From Saprospiraceae bacterium (GTDB lineage: Bacteria > Bacteroidota > Bacteroidia > Chitinophagales > Saprospiraceae), in the NCBI GenBank assembly GCA_013214355.1, contig JABSSL010000080.1, forward strand, positions 44,844 to 108,843: 64,000 nt of DNA. The letters run 5' to 3'. Below are positions 8,138 to 17,863 of the stretch, piece after piece; position 1 is the first letter of the stretch; the number at the start of each line of letters is the position of its first letter. The notes beneath the pieces are model-generated. The model did not search any database. It saw nothing but the letters and a program-made list of their open reading frames with translations, and was not told the DNA's origin. Made by a program: the position numbers and the translations under genes.

Positions 8138-9184
8138 CTAAAAAATAAAGAAGCTACTTATGAATACAACAATAAAAATGCCCAACAACAAGACCATATA
8201 GGAAGCGCCAATCAGCAGAAGCTTTACGATAGTTATCCCCCATTTCTCCCGATAGACCCGTTTTAAGGCCAAGAACAAATAAGCAGCTGAAAGCACAATA
8301 CCCAATATTAAAAGACTAAATCCTGAACCATAAGCTATCAGCAAGCCGATACTAACGAGTAGAAAAAAGAATGAGTGTAGATGAAAAGAAAAAATCAGAT
8401 GCTCGACATAGAAACGCTTCTGCTTTCGATAAAACAACTGAAACATAAGTGCAATGACGGGCATTATCAGTAGGGCAATCCAAGACATACTGCTTACCAA
8501 ATAGGAAGATAAGACACTTTCATCTTGTATATATTTTGCCGTCTGCTGGAAGGTTTGTCGCTTAAACCAACCTTCCGGCTGATACTTATCCGTTAATTCC
8601 TCTGGACTGAGTTCTAGAAAATCCTTCCTACTAATCAACCTCACTTCATCATCTTCGAAGAGTGTCATATACTTCCGCAGGTTGAAGCTATCACTATGCC
8701 ACCCTACCCGCCTTCTCAGGAACACGTGAAGAGAATCAAGGGCCTGATCTACGGTGTCGTTCTGAAAAACAGCACGGGTTTGCTGCTGAGCCATCACCAG
8801 GGAATCGATCACCAATTCGATTTGGTTTTGCCGTTGCATTTCATCCCATATCACATAGGGGTGATTAGTTACTTTATCAAAATCAAGATACCCCATGGTC
8901 AAGATCAGTAAAATGGACATAACCAATAGAGTCCGAAGCGGATGTACGTACTTTTTGTGTCGCCCCTCAAAGTACTCTTCCGTCAGCTTACCGGGAATGA
9001 AAAGCGCCCTGAACGTGCGTAAAGTACGAGATTCAATGTTGAAGACGGCGTCAAAAAACTCTGTAAATAGGCTTCTAACAGTGATACGGCCATCCGTATT
9101 TTTCTGGCCACAGTACGAACAATAAGCTGCATCTCGGTGCAGGAGCTGTCCACAGTTTTTACAGTTTGACGTTGAAGTTGACAT
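8138..9184 (-). CDS. DUF3667-type zinc-ribbon membrane protein
   Basis: 348 residues. A zinc ribbon opens the protein (C8, C11, C22, C25: CKNCG and CSYCGQ). It is followed by the conserved DUF3667 segment LRTFRALFIPGKLTEEYFEG and YVHPLRTLL, then a first membrane span near 85-102. After a hydrophilic loop of about 100 residues come four more membrane spans (about 220-246, 254-280, 284-302, 312-345). This is a common Bacteroidota family of unknown function. The soluble loop between spans 1 and 2 is largely charged. The short palindrome ATTTTTAGCTAAAAAT at 8130-8145 overlaps its stop codon and the 12-bp gap to the convergent CAP gene and may act as a weak two-way terminator. Confidence 0.8.
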   Translation of the reverse strand: MSTSTSNCKNCGQLLHRDAAYCSYCGQKNTDGRITVRSLFTEFFDAVFNIESRTLRTFRALFIPGKLTEEYFEGRHKKYVHPLRTLLVMSILLILTMGYLDFDKVTNHPYVIWDEMQRQNQIELVIDSLVMAQQQTRAVFQNDTVDQALDSLHVFLRRRVGWHSDSFNLRKYMTLFEDDEVRLISRKDFLELSPEELTDKYQPEGWFKRQTFQQTAKYIQDESVLSSYLVSSMSWIALLIMPVIALMFQLFYRKQKRFYVEHLIFSFHLHSFFFLLVSIGLLIAYGSGFSLLILGIVLSAAYLFLALKRVYREKWGITIVKLLLIGASYMVLLLGIFIVVFISSFFIF

Positions 9185-9350
9185 ATCTTACTTACAGAAA
9201 TACTTTCATTTAGTCATACTAAAGGTAAAAATAATCAGTATTGTACCCTAGTTTAGCTTGGGCAGCAAGCGGACATCGTGTTTTGAAAACTAGTTTCCCC
9301 CCAGACACTCAGCGTCCAAGACAAAGAAACCTAAAGCCCATCTTTTTTCG

Positions 9351-9358
9351 TATCTTTG
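9351..9358 (+). promoter_or_regulatory. Candidate Bacteroidota -7 element for dnaX
   Basis: TATCTTTG matches the Bacteroidota sigma-A consensus TAnnTTTG, 69 bp before the dnaX start. No clear TTTG -33 element is seen at the normal distance, so this is only a candidate. Confidence 0.35.
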
Positions 9359-9427
9359 TTGGAAGGCTTTGGTTAATATAAAACAGCTTATTGAAGTCCA
9401 AAGCTGGAAAAATAATCCATCTATTGC

Positions 9428-11260
9428 ATGAGTACATTCGTCGTATCGGCACGTAAATATCGACCCAATCGTTTTGACGAAGTGGTAGGGCAGGAGCACG
9501 TTTCCCTGACCCTCAAGAATGCCCTACAGAATGACCATCTAGCCCATGCTTTTCTATTCTGTGGCCCAAGAGGAGTAGGCAAAACGACTTGTGCTCGAAT
9601 ATTAGCTAAAGTACTCAATTGCCAGAATCCTACTTCGGATTTTGAACCCTGCAATACTTGTGATTCTTGCCTAGCATTCAATGAAAATGCCTCCTTTAAT
9701 ATCACAGAGCTCGATGCTGCCTCCAATAACTCTGTAGAGCATATCAGGGCTTTAATTGAGCAAGTACGATTCCAACCCCAAAAAGGAAAGTACAAGGTGT
9801 TCATCATTGATGAGGTTCATATGCTGAGTCAACAGGCCTTTAATGCTTTCCTGAAAACATTGGAAGAGCCACCTCCATATGCCATTTTCATTCTTGCTAC
9901 CACCGAGAAACACAAGATCATTCCGACCATCCTTTCCCGCTGCCAGATATTTGACTTTAGGCGAATACAGGTCCCTAATATGGTGAAACACCTTAGGGAG
10001 ATTTGCGTTCAAGAAGGGATAGAAGCGGAAAGTGATGCACTGCATATAATTGCTCAAAAAGCGGATGGGGCCCTACGAGATGCACTTTCCATTTTTGATC
10101 GTATCGTTTCCTTTTCTGGCAAACAAATCAAATATGATGATGTCATTACCAACCTCAATGTGTTGGACTATGACTACTATTTCAAATTCGTTGATGCTCT
10201 CCTGCGGGAGGATGTATCTCAAGTGCTATTGATCTTTGACGATATTCTTCGAAAAGGATTTGACGCTGAACTTTTCGTCAACGGATTAGCAGAGCATCTG
10301 AGAAATTTGCTGGTTTGTAAAGACGAACAAACGCTTTCATTGCTAGAGGTGAGTGATGGCTTACGTCAAAGATACAAGGAGCAAGCGGCTATCAGCCCTA
10401 ATTCCTATCTACTGACCGCCCTGAACCTAGCTAATGACTGTGATATAAATTATAAAATGGCTCGCAACAAGCGGCTACATGCTGAAATGGCGCTGATCAA
10501 AATGGCTCATATCAATCGAGCATTTAGATTAGCTGAGCAGCCCCCTGCTGAAGCAAGCCTGGAAAAAAAAACGGTTGACAACAGCCAACCTATAGTTCCT
10601 CCTCCATCTCAAGTCGAAAATAGTCAACCCAAGCCCGACTCCGTCACGCCAACAGAAGCGAAAGCCGCAAGCACTAGAACACCCGAACCCGAAGCTGCAC
10701 CCAAGGAAGCCACACCTCCTGCACCACCAGTGAGTAGTGCCTCCAATGGACATACTCCAGGCAGTAGTAGTCCCCAAGCTTCTAGTAAGATTGCCACCAA
10801 ACATAGCATGGCAAAGATCAGTCTAGATTCCTTGCTAGCAGAAGCACAAGAGGACGTAGTTAAAGAGGAAGAATTAGAACAGACTGAGCTGACGATAGAA
10901 CACATCCAGACAGCCTGGACAGCATTTATTGAACAATTGGATAAAGATACCATCAAGGGCATCTTTAGAAACGCCAAAATTGATCTGCAAGAAAAAACCC
11001 TAGTGATCAAAGTAGGATCTGGTCTGGCAGAAAGTGCTATCCGAGAAGAACTAAGCTTGATGGATTTCATCAGAAAGCAAGTCGGGAGAAGTGATCTCAT
11101 TATGAAGATCCAGAAAGATGAATCCCTAGTCCAAAAGGCAGCTCCCAAGCCAAAGAAAATGCTCAATGCTAAAGAGAAATTTCTGTTGATGAACGAGACC
11201 AATCCGAAGGTCAGAGAGTTAATTGATCGTTTCGGCCTGAGGCCTGATGACGAGCGATAG
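9428..11260 (+). CDS. dnaX: DNA polymerase III subunit gamma/tau
   Basis: 610 residues. DnaX is the ATPase of the clamp loader, which opens the beta clamp and couples polymerases at the replication fork. The start MSTFVVSARKYRPNRFDEVVGQ is the family N-terminus. Walker A GPRGVGKTT is at 46-54, the zinc module uses C65, C75, C78 and C81, the Walker B-type DEVH is at 128-131, and the SRC arginine-finger motif is at 170-172. After residue about 370 comes a low-complexity Pro/Ala/Glu linker (about 370-450), then a folded tau-like C-terminal part. No obvious programmed-frameshift slippery run was noticed in the linker, so a separate gamma form is not supported. The gene is monocistronic by spacing. 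Confidence 0.97.
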   Translation: MSTFVVSARKYRPNRFDEVVGQEHVSLTLKNALQNDHLAHAFLFCGPRGVGKTTCARILAKVLNCQNPTSDFEPCNTCDSCLAFNENASFNITELDAASNNSVEHIRALIEQVRFQPQKGKYKVFIIDEVHMLSQQAFNAFLKTLEEPPPYAIFILATTEKHKIIPTILSRCQIFDFRRIQVPNMVKHLREICVQEGIEAESDALHIIAQKADGALRDALSIFDRIVSFSGKQIKYDDVITNLNVLDYDYYFKFVDALLREDVSQVLLIFDDILRKGFDAELFVNGLAEHLRNLLVCKDEQTLSLLEVSDGLRQRYKEQAAISPNSYLLTALNLANDCDINYKMARNKRLHAEMALIKMAHINRAFRLAEQPPAEASLEKKTVDNSQPIVPPPSQVENSQPKPDSVTPTEAKAASTRTPEPEAAPKEATPPAPPVSSASNGHTPGSSSPQASSKIATKHSMAKISLDSLLAEAQEDVVKEEELEQTELTIEHIQTAWTAFIEQLDKDTIKGIFRNAKIDLQEKTLVIKVGSGLAESAIREELSLMDFIRKQVGRSDLIMKIQKDESLVQKAAPKPKKMLNAKEKFLLMNETNPKVRELIDRFGLRPDDER

Positions 11261-11474
11261 CAAAGGTTTCAAATGTTATCTTAGAGACAGTTTAGCTCAC
11301 TTCTTTTTCCTAAGGACAACCTTCGTTTTGGCCGTATTGTTAAAACGCTTAAATGACAAGTAGGTGCTAATTCAAGCCCGTAATCAGACACAATTGTGAT
11401 GGGCAGGATTTTCACTTACCACTTTTACTACTATATTCCAACTCAAAGCTAATTACAACCAAAGAACAGGTTCT

Positions 11475-12173
11475 ATGAGTAATAATCAATCACTCTGGTA
11501 CTTAGAAAACATTGATGTTACCGGTCTATTTTGTCCGAAAAAGGTGGGCCGTGGCGATATGGAACAACATTCACACAAAGTTTTCAAAAAAGGAGAATAT
11601 ATTTATCTACCTGATGAGCAGGCAGATCGACTATACTTCCTCACTGAAGGGAGAGTAAAGATTGGAAGCTATGCAGATTCCGGCAAAGAGATCACCAAGG
11701 CTATCCTCAATAAAGGAGAAGTTTTCGGAGAATTATCGTTGATCGGAGAGGAAAAACGTCGAGATTTTGCCTATGCTATGGAAGATACCTCACTTTGTAT
11801 CCTTACCGTTGTCGATATGAAGGCCCTCATGCGAGATCACAATGCGCTTAATCTTTTCTTAATGAAAATTATGGGATCTAGAATGCTCGAAATGGAGCAG
11901 CGACTAGAAGCGCTTGTGTTTAAAGATTCAAGGACTAGGATTATCGAATTCTTACACAGTCTGGCAACTAATAAGGGACAAAGAGTAGGGTATGAACAGG
12001 TAGTCAGAAAATTCATGACTCACCAGGAAATTGCCAACCTTACAGCTACCTCTCGCCAGACGGTCACCACCGTACTGAATGACTTAAGAAATAAGAACAT
12101 TCTTACCTTCGACCGTCGTAGATTATTGGTGAGAGATATGGAACTACTTGCCAAAGAATCACAATTAGGGTAA
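11475..12173 (+). CDS. Crp/Fnr-family transcriptional regulator
   Basis: 232 residues. Residues about 20-140 form a cyclic-nucleotide-binding-type beta roll (FKKGEYIYLPDEQADRLYFL, TEGRVKIG, NKGEVFGELSLIGEEKR). Residues about 150-225 form a Crp-type winged helix with recognition helix TATSRQTVTTVLNDLR. The FGELSL segment lacks the full cAMP-binding signature ending in R-S/T-A-T, so the ligand is uncertain. There are no N-terminal cysteine clusters like those of Fnr: only one Cys near residue 17. The protein may respond to a small molecule or act without ligand. The DUF429 gene starts 10 bp downstream and may be cotranscribed. Confidence 0.9.
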   Translation: MSNNQSLWYLENIDVTGLFCPKKVGRGDMEQHSHKVFKKGEYIYLPDEQADRLYFLTEGRVKIGSYADSGKEITKAILNKGEVFGELSLIGEEKRRDFAYAMEDTSLCILTVVDMKALMRDHNALNLFLMKIMGSRMLEMEQRLEALVFKDSRTRIIEFLHSLATNKGQRVGYEQVVRKFMTHQEIANLTATSRQTVTTVLNDLRNKNILTFDRRRLLVRDMELLAKESQLG

Positions 12174-12183
12174 GCCAAACTTC

Positions 12184-12927
12184 GTGCCACCCAAACAAGA
12201 TGAATATATCGCTGGAATCGATGGCTGCAAATCTGGCTGGATAGCCATCGTATTCTATCAGGGAAGATGGGAGTATAGCTTCTGCAAAAACATAGCAGAT
12301 TTTCACAAAATCCACAGCAAAGCAGCATCAGTTTTGATCGACATGCCCATTGGATTAGTGGAGCAGGGGGGGGATGGCAGAGCCTGTGATCGCCTAGCCA
12401 GAAGACACCTCAGCCCATTTCGCCATTCCAGCATATTCACTCCTCCTTGTCGCCAAGCCCTGTATGGTAATTTGGAAGAAGCATCAGCAATCAACTTCAA
12501 GCATACCGGCAAAAAGCTTTCTCGGCAAAGTATCAATATCATTCCCAAGATTCGAGAAGTAGATGAATTCCTACTACAGCTCCCCCTCTCAGAGCGATCG
12601 CGCTTTGAAGAAGCACATCCGGAACTCATTTTTTATGGGTTCAACGGAGGACAAGCACTCCAAGTTAGTAAAAAGACCAAAGAGGGTATTCAGGATCGCT
12701 TACATCTAATTACCAAATACTTCCCCTCATTAGGCGCCCTCTATACAACAGTATTGGAACAGACCCGCCGCAAGGATATCTTGGCAGACGATATCGTCGA
12801 CGCAATGTCCCTAGCCTCGGCTGCTCTACTAAAGCAACGATCCCCTGAATCTTGGCACCAGTTCCCTAGCCCGATCGTACACGATGATAAAGGCCTACCC
12901 ATGCAACTCGGCTATTACCTCTCCTGA
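12184..12927 (+). CDS. DUF429 family protein, putative nuclease fold
   Basis: 247 residues starting at a GTG 10 bp after the Crp/Fnr gene; no in-frame ATG precedes the conserved opening. Family hallmarks: GIDGCKSGW at 11-19, IDMPIGL near 55-61, a CDR and later FTPPCRQALYG segment, EAHPEL near 145, and a final DDIVDAMSLA. DUF429 proteins adopt an RNase H-like fold and are suspected nucleases, but no substrate is established. The repeated acidic residues (D13, D56, E145, D near 200) are compatible with a metal centre. Spacing suggests an operon with the regulator. Confidence 0.8.
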   Translation: MPPKQDEYIAGIDGCKSGWIAIVFYQGRWEYSFCKNIADFHKIHSKAASVLIDMPIGLVEQGGDGRACDRLARRHLSPFRHSSIFTPPCRQALYGNLEEASAINFKHTGKKLSRQSINIIPKIREVDEFLLQLPLSERSRFEEAHPELIFYGFNGGQALQVSKKTKEGIQDRLHLITKYFPSLGALYTTVLEQTRRKDILADDIVDAMSLASAALLKQRSPESWHQFPSPIVHDDKGLPMQLGYYLS

Positions 12928-13042
12928 CGCTACATTCCCACTCCACATCTTTGTCTGTGTTTTCCCGCAACAAACTACTATATTCCATATTCTCCCAATT
13001 ATTTCACACCTTTATCCCACAGATAAAAGAAAAGTCACCAGC

Positions 13043-13591
13043 ATGAATATCAACTACGAACAAGCAGACGGGATCCTACGAGAAATGACAAAAACTACCT
13101 CCCTCCTACGTCACGCCCGTACCGTGGAACTCGTCATGCGAGCCATGGCCCGCCATTTTGAAGAAGATGAAGAAAAGTTTGCCATTACCGGTTTACTCCA
13201 CGACGCTGACTACGAGAAGTACCCTGATCAACACCCCAGTATTATTGTGCAACAACTAAATGAGATGGGAGAGACGGACATAGCGCATGCCATTGCTGGA
13301 CATTACACCAAATGGAATGTTCCCCGAGAATCCATGCTGGATAAATGCATTGTGGCGGCTGATGAGTTGACAGGTTTTATCTATGCCGCCGCCCTCATCC
13401 GCCCGACTAAGATCGTAGGCATGAAAGCAAAGTCTGTTCTCAAGAAGTTTAAAACCAAGACCTTTGCTGCTTCTGTTGACCGAGAAGAGGTCAGAAAAGG
13501 GGCTGAATTATTAGGCTGGGAATTGCGTGATCTTATCGACTTCATCATACCCATACTAGAGGCTCATAAGGAGGAATTGGAATTGGTATAG
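13043..13591 (+). CDS. HD-domain protein (predicted phosphohydrolase)
   Basis: 182 residues from MNINYEQADGILREM; a longer in-frame start at 12884 would overlap the DUF429 gene and give a nonhomologous hydrophobic extension. The HD metal ligands are visible: H24, H53-D54 in GLLHDADYEKYP, H64 and D107 in IVAADELTGF. This matches the small bacterial HD proteins that follow the HDIG-like pattern. The substrate (nucleotide or other phosphate ester) is unknown. It lies 115 bp after DUF429 on the same strand. Confidence 0.8.
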   Translation: MNINYEQADGILREMTKTTSLLRHARTVELVMRAMARHFEEDEEKFAITGLLHDADYEKYPDQHPSIIVQQLNEMGETDIAHAIAGHYTKWNVPRESMLDKCIVAADELTGFIYAAALIRPTKIVGMKAKSVLKKFKTKTFAASVDREEVRKGAELLGWELRDLIDFIIPILEAHKEELELV

Positions 13592-13848
13592 CATCTCTTT
13601 TCAGACTCTAGTTTCCCTTCATTAAATCAGTAGGGGAGACAACATTAACCAAAATGTTTCTGATTGCGAATTTTATCGCTAAGCTAGGCGAAAAAGTCGT
13701 AGTAGAAAACAAAGGGATCTAGTGTCACTCTATTTAAGTACCAGCAAATCGGTTGAGCTTAGCTATATTCGCATATATCTATCTATATTCATATTTTCAT
13801 AGTTCATCATTCTATAAACTACAGAACACTAACCGAAACCAACGCCTT

Positions 13849-15444
13849 ATGGATCTTCGTTTACGAACGACTTGCCTGTTTACAATTGCCATACTTTATA
13901 CAATAGCTATCAACGCCCAGCACGGCGATCATGGTCATACGCCAGCCGCTATGGATACCATTCCGTTGTACACAGAAGCCCTAGGGGAATTTTCCCGCAC
14001 AGTTAGTACTGAGCATGAACTAGCCCAGGCTTACTTTAATCAAGGCATACAGCTCAAATATGCCTTCGGGGTAAAAGAAGCAGCACAATCGTTTCGAGAA
14101 GCACAAAAACTAGATCCCAATTGTGCCATCTGCTACTGGGGAGAAGCCTGGGCCTTAGGGGCCTACCTGAATGGCTCATTGTCAGAAGATGATGCTCCCC
14201 GCGCATACGAAGCTATTCAACATGCCCAGATGTTAGCAAAGAAACATGCAAGCCCAGTGGAAAAATCACTTATCAAGGCAATGCTGCCAAGGTATGTTGA
14301 AAACTACGACAAAGAATTACGAGCAAAACAGGACACCGCATATGCCAAGGCTATGGCCAAGGTTTACGAAAAATATCCGAATGACGACGATGTAGCCACC
14401 ATATACGCAGAAGCGCTTTTTATCTTAGAACCACGAAGAGGAGCCAGAGATATCAATGATCCCGATGTTCAAAAGATCATTAAGATTCTAGAGAAGGTAT
14501 TAGCTAAGGATATCGAGCATCCAGGTGCCTGCCATCACTATATCCACGCTACGGAAGCCACCGCACAACCTGAACTAGGTGAAGCCTGTGCGGCTACCTT
14601 GGGTAATACCATTCCTGGTGCAAGTCATATTAACCATATGCCCTCACACACTTACAATGAGGTAGGACGCTGGGCTGAATCCGTGCGTGCTAACCTGCAA
14701 GCCTGGCATACCGATCAAAAAGCTGAATTGGGCAAGGCCGTATCTATATACCCCTCCCATAATCTCCACATGCTATTGTATGCTGCTGCCTTTGATGGCC
14801 AGGGTGCGATAGCCATCCAAGCGGGTAAAGATTATGCCAAACGCACCGGTAACACCATGTTTCAAGTTCTAACCTTGATGCGCTTTGGGCGATTTGATGA
14901 AGTCCTGGAAGTTAAAGATCGCCCCGAAAGGGACATTCCTGGTGGAATGTGGGATTTTGCTCAAGGCTATGCACACCTCAAAACGGGGGCTTCTGATTTT
15001 GCGCAAGTATATCTCCAACGTTTATCCACTACAGCAGACACTTCAGAAGCCAAGTATCGAGGGCATCCAGCAGAAAGATTACTAGGCACCTTAGTAGGCG
15101 TTTTGGAAGGAGAGATTCATTGGATGGCGGATGATATGGACAGAGCCCTTGCTGCCTTCCAGCGCGCCGTTGAAAAGGAAGATGAAATGGCCTATGATGA
15201 GCCTGAGCCTTTACCTTTTTCGGCAAGACATTGGTTGGGGGCTGCTTACCTAGAACTACAACAGTTTAGCAAGGCTGAAAAAGTCTTTCAAGAAGAACTG
15301 GATGATCATCCCAACAATGGCTGGTCTTACTATGGTCTTTTGCAGGCCTTAAAAGCGCAGTCGAAACCAACGGAAGAAATAGAACAGAAACTAAAAGACA
15401 GTTGGGCAAGATCTGACATCTGGCTTCCAAGCTCCAAATTCTAA
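13849..15444 (+). CDS. Secreted tetratricopeptide-repeat protein
   Basis: 531 residues from MDLRLRTTCLFTIAILYTIAINAQ, a signal peptide; longer in-frame starts (TTG at 13753) lie upstream of it. The mature start HGDHGHTP is histidine-rich. The rest is built of helical TPR-type repeats (YFNQGIQLKYAFGVKEAAQSF, YWGEAWALGA, and WSYYGLLQALKAQ near the end), with conserved HHYIHATEAT and SHINHMPSHTY segments in the middle. Those His-rich motifs recur in a family of secreted TPR proteins of Bacteroidota and Proteobacteria, where they may bind metal (inference). It is monocistronic, convergent with the OmpA gene. Confidence 0.75.
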   Translation: MDLRLRTTCLFTIAILYTIAINAQHGDHGHTPAAMDTIPLYTEALGEFSRTVSTEHELAQAYFNQGIQLKYAFGVKEAAQSFREAQKLDPNCAICYWGEAWALGAYLNGSLSEDDAPRAYEAIQHAQMLAKKHASPVEKSLIKAMLPRYVENYDKELRAKQDTAYAKAMAKVYEKYPNDDDVATIYAEALFILEPRRGARDINDPDVQKIIKILEKVLAKDIEHPGACHHYIHATEATAQPELGEACAATLGNTIPGASHINHMPSHTYNEVGRWAESVRANLQAWHTDQKAELGKAVSIYPSHNLHMLLYAAAFDGQGAIAIQAGKDYAKRTGNTMFQVLTLMRFGRFDEVLEVKDRPERDIPGGMWDFAQGYAHLKTGASDFAQVYLQRLSTTADTSEAKYRGHPAERLLGTLVGVLEGEIHWMADDMDRALAAFQRAVEKEDEMAYDEPEPLPFSARHWLGAAYLELQQFSKAEKVFQEELDDHPNNGWSYYGLLQALKAQSKPTEEIEQKLKDSWARSDIWLPSSKF

Positions 15445-15484
15445 ATCGAATACTCCACCGCGGGTATGGAGAGACAATCAGCTA

Positions 15485-16561
15485 TTATTGCTGAATGATC
15501 TTCACTTCGACTCGACGATTCAATTGTCGTCCTGCTTCCTCCGTATTATCTGCCACAGCTTTTGTTGCACCAAATCCCTTGGTGGATAAACGCTTAGTCG
15601 CTACTCCTTTAGATAATAGGAAAGTATGGACTGCTGCTGCCCTTTTTTCGGATAGTTCTTGATTAAAACTCAGACTACCTGTATCGTCGGTATGTCCATG
15701 AATTTCTAGCTTAATACCAGGATGTTCAATTAGCATCTGGGCTAATTCTTCTAGGGCCGGAAAGGAATTTGGCTGAAGGGTATGGCGATTATGATCAAAA
15801 TAGACTTCTTCCAATGCAAAGACGGTTCCCGATGGCTGTTCCAGCAAGCAAGCCATATCAAATGTACCAGCTTCACGTCTCAATAACACATCATCAAGAA
15901 GATAGAAAGAGTAGGGGATGCTGGTAGTAGTCTTTTCTGCTAAGGTTTCATCATCATTAAAGAAGTTACCAATAACCAGGAAAAGAGCCGGACTTTCAGC
16001 TACAAAAGTACCAGAGACTTTATGCCATTCATTGGGCTGTCCTCCCACAATGCTATCCTCATTCAATACCAAATCTACCCCTTCCAATAATTCTGCATAT
16101 GGCTCAAGAACAGGTGCATCAAACACGGCCGCTCCAAAGTTATTCACCTTGATCGAATTGGCTACTGGATTAAGCCAAAACTCCAAATAGTAGGTGGCAC
16201 AGGGAACCAGAGGTTCTTCCAACTTCACCTCTATATACTCTCGACATTGCATGATACCCGACTTACAACCGTAAGTCTTGATTCCGATCATCTTATCTCC
16301 ACTATGCGCTTCGTGCCCTTCAAAAGAAATCCCTTTCCGAGTAGGATAAAGAGTATGCATGGATTCTTCCCAAATCACATCTGGTGAACCTTGATTAGGA
16401 GACATCCACTTCTGACTAATCGCATTAAAATGTCCCGCATGTCCAGACCACCTTGTAGGTTTCTTGATACAGGTTTCAAAGCCCGGATTAGGAACTAGGT
16501 TTTGTCCGATAGACATATTAGAAACCAATAGGTAGATGTAGAAGAGCGCGAGTTTTTTCAT
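15485..16561 (-). CDS. OmpA-family protein with N-terminal beta-sandwich domain
   Basis: 358 residues from MKKLALFYIYLLVSNMSIGQ (signal peptide). Residues about 20-235 begin NLVPNPGFE and carry aromatic-rich strands like the carbohydrate-binding-like modules common before OmpA domains in Bacteroidota. Residues about 245-355 are an OmpA peptidoglycan-binding domain: VYFDHNRHTLQPNS, EIHGHTDDTGS, and the end LNRRVEVKI. The conserved Asp and Arg of peptidoglycan contact are both present. It is probably an outer-membrane-anchored cell-wall link exposed to a ligand, perhaps glycan, through the N-terminal domain (inference). Confidence 0.85.
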   Translation of the reverse strand: MKKLALFYIYLLVSNMSIGQNLVPNPGFETCIKKPTRWSGHAGHFNAISQKWMSPNQGSPDVIWEESMHTLYPTRKGISFEGHEAHSGDKMIGIKTYGCKSGIMQCREYIEVKLEEPLVPCATYYLEFWLNPVANSIKVNNFGAAVFDAPVLEPYAELLEGVDLVLNEDSIVGGQPNEWHKVSGTFVAESPALFLVIGNFFNDDETLAEKTTTSIPYSFYLLDDVLLRREAGTFDMACLLEQPSGTVFALEEVYFDHNRHTLQPNSFPALEELAQMLIEHPGIKLEIHGHTDDTGSLSFNQELSEKRAAAVHTFLLSKGVATKRLSTKGFGATKAVADNTEEAGRQLNRRVEVKIIQQ

Positions 16562-16627
16562 GAGGTGTTTTACCTTCATAATGAGCGATAGCCTAGATAG
16601 TTACACCTACGAACTCATGGGCCTATC

Positions 16628-17761
16628 TCAGTAATCAATACTGTAAAGATCTAGCATCCGCTTCTCGGCAAACGATTTAGGGGTATTCCTTAGCAAGAAA
16701 TTCCGAAGCCCTTGGCCAAAGGAAAGATGAGCCACTTTCCCGATTTGCCAAGAAGTTTTAACCACTTGGGCCACCTTCTTTTGACGTTTTTTCTGAAATT
16801 GTGGAAAAGCTATTCGATAATCTTTTTCCGCTTTCAATATTTTGCTCAAGAACCAAGCATCTTCCACAGCTTGCCCCCCTCCTTGTCCCATATTCGGGGT
16901 AGTTGCATGGGCGGCATCTCCGATCAAACAAATTCGCCCTTGATACCAATCTCCAATCGGTTGTAGATCGGTAATATCATTCCTGATAATACGCGCCGAA
17001 GGTGTAGCTGAAAGAATAGATGGAATGGGCTCACTAAAGTCAGCATACATGCTTTGTAGCTTTTTCTTAATCATGGCTGCATCATCCTTCTCTCCTCTGG
17101 GTGCCTTGGCTACCGCAAACCAATACACTTCTTTTTCAGAAATTACAGATAAGCCAAAGCGATATTTTTTACCCCAAGTTTCCACACAGGCTCGCTTATA
17201 AGGTGCCTCTAGCACAATATCTGCAATACCGCGCCAGCAGGTTTGTCCCGAATACCTAATTTGACTATTGGGAACCAACTGTTTTCGAACCGCCGAATGA
17301 ATTCCATCTGCTCCAATTAATATCTCCCCAACCACATGTGATCCATCTGTAAAAAAAGCCTTGACAGATTTTTCATTATCTAGGACTCGATCCAAACACT
17401 TGCCTGTATAAACAGGCTTGCCATAATGCTCCACTAAAGTATCTCTTAGCCTACTACGCAGAATGGAAGTCACGGAATACCCATATTGTTCCACAAACAA
17501 CAACTGAGAAGTGGTTTGGATGGGTTTTAGCTTAAAATCCGCTATCTCAATCTTATCTAATGGCATACCTCGATGCTTGATATCTTCAGCTAACCCCAAG
17601 CGTTCAAAGACCTGCATCGCATTGGTCGCCATCCAAATCCCCGCCCCTGCCACACTAAGTTCTGGCTGGGCTTCGTAAACATGCGTGTCAAAACCTTCCT
17701 TTTCTAAAGCAATAGCAGTAGTTAATCCGGCAATACCTCCTCCTATGATGATTGTCTTCAT
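16628..17761 (-). CDS. FAD-dependent monooxygenase (HpxO/zeaxanthin epoxidase-like)
   Basis: 377 residues from MKTIIIGGGIAGL, which begins exactly at the FAD-binding fold; a longer frame adds 12 unlikely residues. GGGIAGL at 7-13 binds the ADP of FAD. The middle DG motif is in LIGADGIHSAVRKQ, and the GD motif is in ICLIGDAAHATTPNMGQGGGQ, the flavoprotein hydroxylase signature. Class A flavin hydroxylases use NAD(P)H and O2 to hydroxylate aromatic or similar substrates; the substrate here is unknown. The gene is divergent from a TetR regulator and separated by a 102-bp repeat-rich region, so TetR-controlled expression and a toxic or xenobiotic substrate are plausible. TetX-type antibiotic inactivation is not supported beyond family resemblance. 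Confidence 0.85.
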   Translation of the reverse strand: MKTIIIGGGIAGLTTAIALEKEGFDTHVYEAQPELSVAGAGIWMATNAMQVFERLGLAEDIKHRGMPLDKIEIADFKLKPIQTTSQLLFVEQYGYSVTSILRSRLRDTLVEHYGKPVYTGKCLDRVLDNEKSVKAFFTDGSHVVGEILIGADGIHSAVRKQLVPNSQIRYSGQTCWRGIADIVLEAPYKRACVETWGKKYRFGLSVISEKEVYWFAVAKAPRGEKDDAAMIKKKLQSMYADFSEPIPSILSATPSARIIRNDITDLQPIGDWYQGRICLIGDAAHATTPNMGQGGGQAVEDAWFLSKILKAEKDYRIAFPQFQKKRQKKVAQVVKTSWQIGKVAHLSFGQGLRNFLLRNTPKSFAEKRMLDLYSIDY

Positions 17762-17828
17762 AATTTTAAAATTTAGGTCAAAGTTACTAAAAAACAAGTT
17801 TTAGGTCAAGTTTACTAATTTTAAAATT
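17762..17828. promoter_or_regulatory. Probable tandem TetR operator region
   Basis: Two 19-bp direct repeats, TTTAGGTCAAAGTTACTAA (17772-17790) and TTTAGGTCAAGTTTACTAA (17800-17818), match at 17 of 19 positions with a 28-bp period. Each has outer TTAG/CTAA inverted symmetry. The block is flanked on both sides by the same palindrome AATTTTAAAATT (17762-17773 and 17817-17828). It fills the space between the monooxygenase start (17761) and the TetR start (17864), the expected place for a local repressor to act. Confidence 0.6.
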
Positions 17829-17863
17829 CTAGTTTTATATCTTGAGGACGATATGCGAAAAAG

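Noticed and set aside
10529..11202. Antisense frames inside dnaX
   Set aside because: They mirror the low-complexity Pro/Ala/Ser linker and the tau part; dnaX has full motif support on the other strand.
16628..17761. TetX-type tetracycline-inactivating enzyme
   Set aside because: It shares the class A flavin hydroxylase motifs only; nothing in the sequence points to tetracycline over any other substrate.
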